Source of the DNA: a virus
Reading direction: 5' to 3' (one strand)
DNA length: 26,710 nt
Virus record (IMG/VR): IMGVR_UViG_3300031696_000046
Span: 1-26,710 of that record
Positions within the stretch are counted from its first letter, which is position 1, and each line of letters starts with the position of its first letter. Below the pieces are notes generated by a model that saw nothing but the letters and a program-made list of their open reading frames with translations, had not been told where the DNA came from and made no database searches. The position numbers were made by a program, and so were the translations under genes. Shown piece by piece: positions 20,953-26,710 of this stretch.

Positions 20953-21773
20953 ATCTAATATATCAGTACATGATTACCAACGAGGAGACCGAAAAACGTC
21001 CTCCCGTCCCTCAATACAAAGAGGGTAGTCGTTCAGAACTTTATCGTGTAACTGGTGACCTGTCGGCAGAATCCTTTCGAATCTATGCTGATAAGATTGG
21101 TTGCAAACATCACTACTCAACTAACCAAGTATACACCAAAGGTAAGACAGGGTCAACTGTTTTGTTGTTCGAATGTCTACGTATGATATATGACCCAATG
21201 TACGATGAGTACGATAAGGTTGCATTCATTGATTCGGATATCATCTGTAACACAGAAGAGAATATCTTTGATGAGACCAATGGTTACGATGTGACAGGTG
21301 TCTTTGAGTCTGAGATTAAGACTGCAAAGGGTGGTGGATACAATACTTGGGACTATAGTGACAAGACTAAGAACGAACTAATAACCAAGTATAAACGTAA
21401 TGGTATACCAATTGTACCCACTGAACCTCCGTATGAACCGTCTTGCGTCACTACCTTCAATACTGGAGTGTTGGTATGGACTAAGGAAGCACGTCTGAAA
21501 GCACGTGCCGAGTTCGACTCATGGTATGATTATATGGTTGATGGAGACAAACACGGAGACCACTTCTGGTTGAACAACGACCAACCGTTCATCTCTGGAC
21601 AGTTAACCAAACACGGATTTAAGATACAGAGTATTGACCAGAAATGGAACGATACTCCTACTCACTGGCCTGATGACCGTGGGTATGACATGAACTTCCT
21701 CCACTACACTGGGGGTGGCAATAAGGTTGTTATGCTGGATGATTGGAAGAAAGGTAAATTTAAATATCTTTGA
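20949..21773 (+). CDS. GT8-like glycosyltransferase
   Basis: 274 residues. AFIDSDI (93-98, Asp95 and Asp97) is the DxD metal/nucleotide-sugar site. FNTGVLVWTKEARL and the later HYTGGGNK fit the GT8/glycogenin-type fold (FNxGV, HxxGxxKPW). It probably moves a sugar from a nucleotide-sugar donor to a surface, virion or base acceptor. The GTG start overlaps the endolysin stop. Its N-terminus, MNLIYQYM, resembles the next gene's first codons at the window end (MNRMIYQV), which supports the GTG. An in-frame ATG 21 bases later is the alternative. It stands first in a block of sugar and carbamoyl enzymes. The acceptor is unknown. Confidence 0.7.
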   Translation: MNLIYQYMITNEETEKRPPVPQYKEGSRSELYRVTGDLSAESFRIYADKIGCKHHYSTNQVYTKGKTGSTVLLFECLRMIYDPMYDEYDKVAFIDSDIICNTEENIFDETNGYDVTGVFESEIKTAKGGGYNTWDYSDKTKNELITKYKRNGIPIVPTEPPYEPSCVTTFNTGVLVWTKEARLKARAEFDSWYDYMVDGDKHGDHFWLNNDQPFISGQLTKHGFKIQSIDQKWNDTPTHWPDDRGYDMNFLHYTGGGNKVVMLDDWKKGKFKYL

Positions 21774-21776
21774 CGC

Positions 21777-21805
21777 TTGCCAAAACTCTCTCTTGGTGTT
21801 ATAAT
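21777..21805 (+). promoter_or_regulatory. Early-type sigma70 promoter cassette, copy 4
   Basis: TTGCCA (21777-21782), a 17-base spacer and TATAAT (21800-21805), followed by TAAGTACCTAAG. It starts 3 bases after the GT8-like stop and lies 23 bases before the HAD gene. It matches copies 1 to 3 at the -10 end and before the -35 (GCTTG), so it is a dispersed member of the same family. Confidence 0.8.
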
Positions 21806-21828
21806 AAGTACCTAAGTGAGAGAAACAT

Positions 21829-22428
21829 ATGAATAAGGAAGAAGAATTGAACAAAGAATATCACAAGGTAATACTGACCGATGCAGACGGTGTACTCCTG
21901 AACTGGGGTTACGCATTTGATGTCTGGATGATGGAGAGAGGTCATATCTCTAAAGAACCCCTCGAATACAACATCGCAAAAATATATGATATTGATAAAG
22001 CACTCGCAAAGAGATTTGTAAGAGAGTTCAACGAGAGTGCTCACATGGGATTCGTCCCCCCTCTAAGGGACGCAATACAGTATGTCAGAAAGTTACACGA
22101 AGAACACGGTTATGTGTTCCACTTGATTACTAGTATGAGCAAAGACGAGAACGCACAGAAGCTAAGAACAATGAACATTAAGAAGTTGTTCGGTGAGACT
22201 GCGTTTGTTAAGTTCATCTATCTGGACACAGGTGAAGACAAGGACGAGGTGTTGAGTCAATACGAAGGTACTGATTACATCTGGGTTGAAGACAAGGTAG
22301 AGAATGCAATTGCTGGTAAGAAGTTCGGTCTAGAGAGTCTGGTCATGGAACATGGTTACAACATGAACAATGAAGAGTTCCCTCTAATGAAGAACTGGAA
22401 AGACGTGTACGAATACCTCGAAGGATAA
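21829..22428 (+). CDS. HAD-superfamily phosphatase, possibly nucleotidase
   Basis: 199 residues. LTDADGVLLNW (16-26) is HAD motif I, with Asp18 as nucleophile and Asp20 as acid/base. LITSMSKD (about 99-106) fits motif II (Ser/Thr), and WVEDKVENA (about 152-160) fits motif IV. The cap is small and helical. It looks like phage 5'-nucleotidase or sugar-phosphate phosphatase family members; the substrate is not clear. It begins after the fourth early-type promoter, so its timing may differ from that of the GT8 gene. It could trim sugar phosphates for the glycosyltransferases nearby, or nucleotides for DNA synthesis. Confidence 0.75.
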   Translation: MNKEEELNKEYHKVILTDADGVLLNWGYAFDVWMMERGHISKEPLEYNIAKIYDIDKALAKRFVREFNESAHMGFVPPLRDAIQYVRKLHEEHGYVFHLITSMSKDENAQKLRTMNIKKLFGETAFVKFIYLDTGEDKDEVLSQYEGTDYIWVEDKVENAIAGKKFGLESLVMEHGYNMNNEEFPLMKNWKDVYEYLEG

Positions 22429-22441
22429 ACGACTGATATAT

Positions 22442-22468
22442 ACCTACATGAAAAAAAGATATGTAGGT
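22442..22468 (+). promoter_or_regulatory. Start-codon hairpin of the carbamoyltransferase gene
   Basis: ACCTACAT (22442-22449) and ATGTAGGT (22461-22468) are perfect inverted arms around an 11-base A-rich loop. The start codon (22448-22450) lies in the left arm and at the loop edge. No Shine-Dalgarno is present. The structure could hold the start codon closed unless the upstream gene is being translated. Confidence 0.4.
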
Positions 22469-24001
22469 TATTCAGAGTTTTATCACGATGGCGGTCTCGC
22501 CATCATTCAAGATGACGGTACGGTTGAGTTCGCATCTCAGGCGGAACGTTATAGTGGCATTAAGAATGACGATAGAATTCCCGATGAGATGTGGCATTTT
22601 ATCACCAAGGAAGACCACGTCACTTTCTACGAAGATTACGAACTACGTAGAACTAAGATGGGCGGAATCAGAACCTTTGGTATGGGTCAAATAACGGGAT
22701 TCGCTGGCCCGAAGAAAGAATTCACTGTTAAACAAATTGAATTATCTGAGTTAAAAACCCCAATGTATGGTCAGTTGTCATTCGATGATTTTAATATGCA
22801 TCACGAAAGTCATTGTGCTCTAGCATTCTTTACCCGTCCTTGGGAATCCAAAGAAGATACTGTGATGGTATCCGTTGATGGTTCGGGTGAACTCGAATCA
22901 CTCTCTATCAAAGACCACAATTTCAATACACTACACACCATTCAATGGCCTCAATCCTTGGGTACAATCTATGGTGGTGTCACTGCCGCACTCGGATATA
23001 AAGTACTAAGAGACGAATACATCATCATGGGACTTGCATCCTACGGTGAGGTTAATGACGAATTATATAATATACTACACAACTGTTACTACTGGTTTGA
23101 AAGTGACCACGGTAAAAATGTACGAATGAATGTAGAGTTCGCAGGGTATTGTCTTGCAGAAAGTCAACTGTCCGAAAAGTATGCTGAGTATGAAGACAGG
23201 TTCGCAAAGTTTATAAAAGGAAGTGATATTACTCCCGAAGACGCATCTGCTACTGTGCAGAAGTTCTTTGAAGTTGAAGTGATGAAGATAATGACTATTG
23301 CACGACAGTATGGTAGTAAGTTAGTGTACGGTGGTGGATGTGCTCAGAACGTTACTGCGAACACCTTAATCCGTGAACTGTTTGATGAGATGCATATCGC
23401 AATCGCACCAAGTGATTCAGGTAACGCATTAGGATGTGCCGCATACTCGTGGCATAAGGCAACAGGGGGAACACACCTAAAGTGGTCTCCTTACCTCGGA
23501 CACAACATAGACCGTGACATAGACCCTAAAGAGGTCGCACAATACCTTGTAGATAACAAAATCTGTGGTGTTGCGAATGGTCGTGCCGAATATGGCCCAC
23601 GTGCTTTAGGTAATCGTTCATTACTCGCAGACGTTCGTTCCGATATCAATGACACTGTTAACAAGATTAAACGTAGACAGAAGTTCCGACCCTTTGCTCC
23701 GGCAATTCTATCCGAACACGCAGACGAATACTTCTCTGGCCCAATGAATGAGTATATGCAATTCACCGCAGTTGCTAAACACGACTACTCTTCGGTCACA
23801 CACACTGACGGAACCGCAAGAGTTCAGTTAGTAAAACCAGATTGCAAATCAGTCTTACGTCAGATACTAGAAGAGTATTACAAATTAACGGGTGTTCCGA
23901 TGTTACTAAATACATCTTTAAACATCCGTAATAAACCCATGGTCAATACCGTAGAAGACGCTATTGAGTGGGAAAACAAATACAACGTAAAGGTATTCTA
24001 A
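22448..24001 (+). CDS. Carbamoyltransferase (NodU/CmcH/TobZ family)
   Basis: 517 residues. The fold landmarks are present: the N-terminal GYSEFYHDGGLAII, HHESHCALAFF (118-128, the metal/His cluster), VDGSGE (143-148), MGLASYG (194-200), GGCAQNVTANTL, AEYGPRALGNRSLLADVR and NTSLNIRNKPMV. The two-domain chain seems complete. The family makes an O-carbamoyl group on sugars or antibiotics using carbamoyl phosphate and ATP. In this phage, a sugar on a surface, virion or modified base is the likely target. It lies between a phosphatase and glycosyltransferases. Its ATG is in the left arm of an 8-bp hairpin (22442-22468) and no ribosome site is seen, so translation may be controlled. The stop overlaps the next ATG (TAATG). 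Confidence 0.85.
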   Translation: MKKRYVGYSEFYHDGGLAIIQDDGTVEFASQAERYSGIKNDDRIPDEMWHFITKEDHVTFYEDYELRRTKMGGIRTFGMGQITGFAGPKKEFTVKQIELSELKTPMYGQLSFDDFNMHHESHCALAFFTRPWESKEDTVMVSVDGSGELESLSIKDHNFNTLHTIQWPQSLGTIYGGVTAALGYKVLRDEYIIMGLASYGEVNDELYNILHNCYYWFESDHGKNVRMNVEFAGYCLAESQLSEKYAEYEDRFAKFIKGSDITPEDASATVQKFFEVEVMKIMTIARQYGSKLVYGGGCAQNVTANTLIRELFDEMHIAIAPSDSGNALGCAAYSWHKATGGTHLKWSPYLGHNIDRDIDPKEVAQYLVDNKICGVANGRAEYGPRALGNRSLLADVRSDINDTVNKIKRRQKFRPFAPAILSEHADEYFSGPMNEYMQFTAVAKHDYSSVTHTDGTARVQLVKPDCKSVLRQILEEYYKLTGVPMLLNTSLNIRNKPMVNTVEDAIEWENKYNVKVF

Positions 24002-24324
24002 TGGAAGATAAAAAAATAAAAGATTTTCACCACCCCGCAGACTCAAACGGAGACGGTATCGTCTCGGCAGAAGAACAAGCAATGTACCTTGAGTTCAAAC
24101 GAAAAGAACTCGATGACCAAGACGCAATGCGAGACGCACAACGTAAGATGACATGGTTCTCTTTGTTTGGTATGTTACTATATCCCTTTGCTGTAGTTTT
24201 AGCTAGTCTAATGGGATTGACAGAAGCACAATCGACACTGGGTAGTATGGCACCAACGTATTTCGTAGCAACTGCTGGTATTGTTGCTGCATTCTTTGCT
24301 GGACAAGCGTACACCAAAAAGTAA
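24001..24324 (+). CDS. EF-hand protein with two membrane helices
   Basis: 107 residues. Residues 13-26 (ADSNGDGIVSAEEQ) form a canonical EF-hand calcium loop. A charged linker follows (KRKELDDQDAMRDAQRK), then two hydrophobic helices (about 50-66 and 83-100, FSLFGMLLYPFAVVLASL and YFVATAGIVAAFFAG). I recognise the pattern from small proteins of marine T4-like phages. It may sense calcium at the membrane or take part in lysis timing; both are guesses. I chose the ATG at 24001, which shares a base with the previous stop (TAATG). It also overlaps the next gene by one base. Confidence 0.7.
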   Translation: MEDKKIKDFHHPADSNGDGIVSAEEQAMYLEFKRKELDDQDAMRDAQRKMTWFSLFGMLLYPFAVVLASLMGLTEAQSTLGSMAPTYFVATAGIVAAFFAGQAYTKK

Positions 24325-25127
24325 TGGAAAAAGTCAGATGGCGTGGGACATGGGGTGTCGGTGATTTTATGCACTCACTCAATGTCTGTCACAACTATTG
24401 TTTCTATAATAACACCAAGGTTAACTTGGAGATGCATTGGCAACATGATGAAGATTACCGACATCATCCCGATGACCCCGAAACTATTATAGAGAGAATG
24501 AGTTGGATACATGACCAGTATTATCGACAAGATGATGTTGTCGTTACACACGTATTTAATTCTGACCTATTTCAATCTGGGAACACAAACCCTGACAAAC
24601 AGAAAGACCGATTCTATTTCGACTCTAACGCACACGACCCATCTAGTGCGCCACCTAATGACTGGGTATTCAAACCTGAAGTATATCTACCTAAGAAAAA
24701 GAAGATAGTCATCTGGACACCACATTATAACTCAGAACCTCCAAGAAGATGGAAAAGGTTCTTGACAAAAGATGATTGGGCTGGTATAATAAAGCTATTG
24801 CGCTGGAAGGGATGGATACTAGTAGAATTAACTTATAGAACTCCTGTAAGAGATGCGTTCAAACAAATACAAGAAGCTGACTTCATCTTCTGTTATGATG
24901 GTATGTGGCATTACATTGCAAGAAACTTTAGTAAAGCTATGTTCATTCCATCTTGGGAAGGTATTACTAAGTATAATACTCCAATGGCAATGACTAGACC
25001 CAATAGAGAAGGCGTGTTAGATTTCATACAAGATGGTGGTGAGGGTTTCGAACCCAACCTAACTAGAATGAAAGACAAATCAAATGACTATATAAAAATG
25101 TTGCAGGAACGATATTATGACAAATGA
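24324..25127 (+). CDS. GT-B-like glycosyltransferase-related protein
   Basis: 267 residues. The N-terminus WGVGDFMHSLNVCHNYCF, then VNLEMHW, resembles the opening of heptosyltransferase or ADP-heptose-type (GT-B) folds, which read GDxxxxLpal. The C-terminal half (IVIWTPHYNSEPPRRWKR, then WILVELTYRTPVRDAFKQIQ, then ADFIFCYDGMWHYIARNFSK) resembles the donor-binding half. I see no certain catalytic residue. This type is common in marine phage gene clusters. It starts at a TAATG overlap. Inside it, at 24762-24790, is a perfect sigma70 promoter. It overlaps the radical SAM gene by 11 bases. Confidence 0.5.
   Translation: MEKVRWRGTWGVGDFMHSLNVCHNYCFYNNTKVNLEMHWQHDEDYRHHPDDPETIIERMSWIHDQYYRQDDVVVTHVFNSDLFQSGNTNPDKQKDRFYFDSNAHDPSSAPPNDWVFKPEVYLPKKKKIVIWTPHYNSEPPRRWKRFLTKDDWAGIIKLLRWKGWILVELTYRTPVRDAFKQIQEADFIFCYDGMWHYIARNFSKAMFIPSWEGITKYNTPMAMTRPNREGVLDFIQDGGEGFEPNLTRMKDKSNDYIKMLQERYYDK
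24762..24790 (+). promoter_or_regulatory. Consensus sigma70 promoter inside the GT-B-like gene
   Basis: TTGACA (24762-24767), a 17-base spacer and TATAAT (24785-24790), a perfect consensus match inside a coding region. The TTGACAAAA and TATAATAA ends match the repeated early cassettes. It points at the radical SAM and GT25 genes, whose starts are about 330 and 1,300 bases downstream. Confidence 0.45.
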
Positions 25128-26109
25128 ACCAGAACTAAAACCATTATTCATTGACAGAGCAGTCATAGAGATTGTCGGTGGGTGTAACTATAGTTGTACT
25201 ATGTGTCCCCAAGACTTACGGGTAGGTGGAAGAAGTAAGAACTTCAGACGCATGATGAAAATTGATGAGTTCGAAGGTTATGTTGCTGATTGTGCCAAAC
25301 ATGGTGTGAGAGTAATTAACCTAGATGGTTCGGGTGAAGCCACGTTACAGAAGAAACTACCAGAATATATTAAAATTGTAAAGAAGTATGGTGCTAAGTG
25401 TTTTATCTTCTCTAATGGTTTTAAGATGGAAGGCAAGTACATGAGAGATTGTGTTGATGCTGGACTAGACTTCTATAGGTTCTCCTTTGTTGGTTCTAAT
25501 GAAGAAGACTATACCAAGTGGATGTACAATGCCATAGGTGGACACTACGCACAGATAAGACGTAACATCGAAGAGATGGTAACGTATGTTAATGAAACTA
25601 ATTCCGAATGTGTCATCTCAACCTACCATCTCATTACAGACAACGATAACATCGACAATGAACTTGCAGAGTACAAACAGATAGTTGAAGAACTAGGTGT
25701 TAAGACTGAAATATGGAAGATGCATAATTGGTCTGGTGTACAAGATATCTCGGAAACGGGTATTCGTCACGGTGAGATTAAAACTTGTGGTCGCCCATTC
25801 TCTCCTGATGTTGTCATTAGAGCGGGTGGTCTTGACGGTAAGAAGGGTGCAGTGCATCCTTGTTGTCAAGTATTGGGACGTGATGATGAAGCTGTACTAG
25901 GTCATTGTTCAGAGAATACTATCGAAGAAATATGGAATGGCCCAGAGTACACGGAACTACGTGAACAACACACTACTGGTAACTACCCAGATTTCTGTAA
26001 GGGATGTGATTTCTTAATCGATGACCCCGAAGTATTAGTCTACACTAATCATGAACGTGACTTAATGAAGATGCACGGAACAGAGTTCGACTTAAATGAT
26101 TACCGATAA
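25117..26109 (+). CDS. Radical SAM enzyme with SPASM-like C-terminus
   Basis: 330 residues. Cys23, Cys27 and Cys30 (CNYSCTMC) form the CxxxCxxC site for the 4Fe-4S cluster and S-adenosylmethionine. GSGEATL (71-77) is the GGE-like SAM-binding motif. The C-terminal region has Cys224, Cys249, Cys250, Cys264, Cys294 and Cys297, with GHCSENTIEEIWNGPEY, which fits a SPASM/twitch domain holding extra iron-sulfur clusters. Such enzymes modify peptides, sugars or cofactors. No precursor peptide is visible nearby, and the neighbours are sugar enzymes, so a sugar or nucleotide-sugar substrate is plausible. The ATG (AGGAA upstream) overlaps the previous gene by 11 bases. Confidence 0.85.
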   Translation: MTNEPELKPLFIDRAVIEIVGGCNYSCTMCPQDLRVGGRSKNFRRMMKIDEFEGYVADCAKHGVRVINLDGSGEATLQKKLPEYIKIVKKYGAKCFIFSNGFKMEGKYMRDCVDAGLDFYRFSFVGSNEEDYTKWMYNAIGGHYAQIRRNIEEMVTYVNETNSECVISTYHLITDNDNIDNELAEYKQIVEELGVKTEIWKMHNWSGVQDISETGIRHGEIKTCGRPFSPDVVIRAGGLDGKKGAVHPCCQVLGRDDEAVLGHCSENTIEEIWNGPEYTELREQHTTGNYPDFCKGCDFLIDDPEVLVYTNHERDLMKMHGTEFDLNDYR

Positions 26110-26692
26110 TCTATGGATGATACAGATACACGGCAACGAGGTATCACAACATTATGCAAAACAGTCGATTCCTACATGGGATTGTCATGTCAACCTCTTT
26201 GATGCATACACCCCAGAAGCAATGCCTGACTACTTGAACTTTGGTAAGTTCTGGGGTCAACGAGAGTTTAGTGAGAGTGAGAAGGCAGGGTTCTACAGTC
26301 ACCTAGAGTTATGGCAGTTGTGTTTCATGGAAGACCGACCTATTTCTATCATAGAACATGATGTGGTGCAATGTAAAAAAGATATGCCTATCATAGGTAA
26401 CTTCTTTGCATTCGCAGACTTCGAGGATGAGAAAGGTTGGAGAAACTATTCCACTAGATTCAAGGGTCATCCATACTGGGGAACAGACGAGCCACTGTGT
26501 CCTGTCACACACGCATACTACATCACTCCCGATGTTGCGGAGGCATTATTCTACGCAGTCACCCTAGACCCCATCACTAAGTTCGTGGACGATTATATGT
26601 GGGAGTTCATGGGTCAAGACAGAGACAAGATAGTACAGTATTCTAATCCTATATACTATGAACACATTGGAGGCACGATGGCCCATGAATAG
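26096..26692 (+). CDS. GT25-family glycosyltransferase
   Basis: 198 residues. AGFYSHLELWQLCF (64-77) is the GT25 landmark (GCxxSHxxLW, with Ala-Gly-Phe here), followed by SIIEHDVV (84-91), where Glu87 and Asp89 fill the acidic donor-site positions. VTHAYYITPDVAEALF corresponds to the usual GxAYLIS helix. The family typically adds sugars to lipopolysaccharide or to collagen. Here the acceptor could be a virion protein or host surface glycan. The gene overlaps the radical SAM gene by 14 bases, so translation is coupled. The end overlaps an ATG of the next gene (26685). Confidence 0.75.
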   Translation: MITDNLWMIQIHGNEVSQHYAKQSIPTWDCHVNLFDAYTPEAMPDYLNFGKFWGQREFSESEKAGFYSHLELWQLCFMEDRPISIIEHDVVQCKKDMPIIGNFFAFADFEDEKGWRNYSTRFKGHPYWGTDEPLCPVTHAYYITPDVAEALFYAVTLDPITKFVDDYMWEFMGQDRDKIVQYSNPIYYEHIGGTMAHE

Positions 26693-26710
26693 AATGATAT
26701 ATCAGGTTTC
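26685..26710 (+). CDS. Start of a further gene, truncated by the window end
   Basis: ATG at 26685 with GGAGG 11 bases upstream, overlapping the end of the GT25 gene by 8 bases. The first codons read MNRMIYQV. This resembles the N-terminus of the GT8-like gene (MNLIYQYM) and of other phage glycosyltransferases, so another glycosyltransferase is plausible. Only eight residues are visible. Confidence 0.35.

Overview
This window reads as part of the genome of a tailed phage of the T4-like marine myovirus group, the broad group that includes cyanophages and pelagiphages. The evidence is dense same-strand genes with 4 to 23 base overlaps, class I ribonucleotide reductase genes, phoH, a 3TM holin, several small proteins that are conserved in marine T4-like phages, and two exact T4-type late promoter boxes (TATAAATA). 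Every supported gene is on the + strand. I see no tRNA, integrase, CRISPR array, insertion sequence or photosynthesis gene. The host cannot be named from this stretch.

Layout. (1) 1-6554 is a block of probably late, virion-associated genes. It holds a 5'-truncated nucleotidyltransferase-like fusion protein, lysine/glutamate-rich disordered proteins, small conserved phage domains, an XhlA-like membrane protein and a small HeH/LEM-type protein. It ends at a GNRA-loop hairpin. (2) 6593-9241 holds a conserved phage protein, two tandem CxxCxxCC-family proteins and an asparagine-synthetase-like ligase without the glutaminase cysteine. (3) 9250-10496 is a short late cluster ending in a holin. (4) 10500-14125 is the nucleotide-metabolism block: a sigma70-type promoter with an operator-like palindrome, a 5' leader hairpin, nrdA with an inserted glutaredoxin domain, nrdB, a zinc-ribbon mini-protein and a GIY-YIG-like protein. 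(5) 14103-17039 is the most unusual block: an ANL-superfamily adenylating enzyme, an SGNH-hydrolase-like protein, and a second ANL-like protein whose ATP-binding loop is gone. The three genes overlap one another. (6) 17043-18970 is an early-looking region of small genes behind repeated TTGACA/TTGCCA-17-TATAAT promoter cassettes. (7) 19039-20952 holds a phage-borne aspartate 1-decarboxylase (panD), a FmdB-like protein, phoH, a tiny membrane-anchored protein and an M15 endolysin. (8) 20949-26710 is a surface-glycan or small-molecule modification cluster: GT8-like glycosyltransferase, HAD phosphatase, carbamoyltransferase, EF-hand membrane protein, GT-B-like protein, radical SAM/SPASM enzyme, GT25 glycosyltransferase and the first codons of another gene.

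How the parts may work together. The nrd genes and phoH are standard phage takeover functions, and the holin, XhlA-like protein and M15 peptidase are probable lysis functions. PanD makes beta-alanine, the ANL enzymes and the Asn-synthetase-like ligase are carboxylate-activating folds, and the last block carries carbamoyl- and sugar-transfer folds. It is an inference, not an observation, that some of these act together on a phage-specific modification of virion, surface or cofactor. The best candidates for an undescribed system are the ANL / SGNH / dead-ANL trio (14103-17039) and the CxxCxxCC pair with its ligase (6953-9241).
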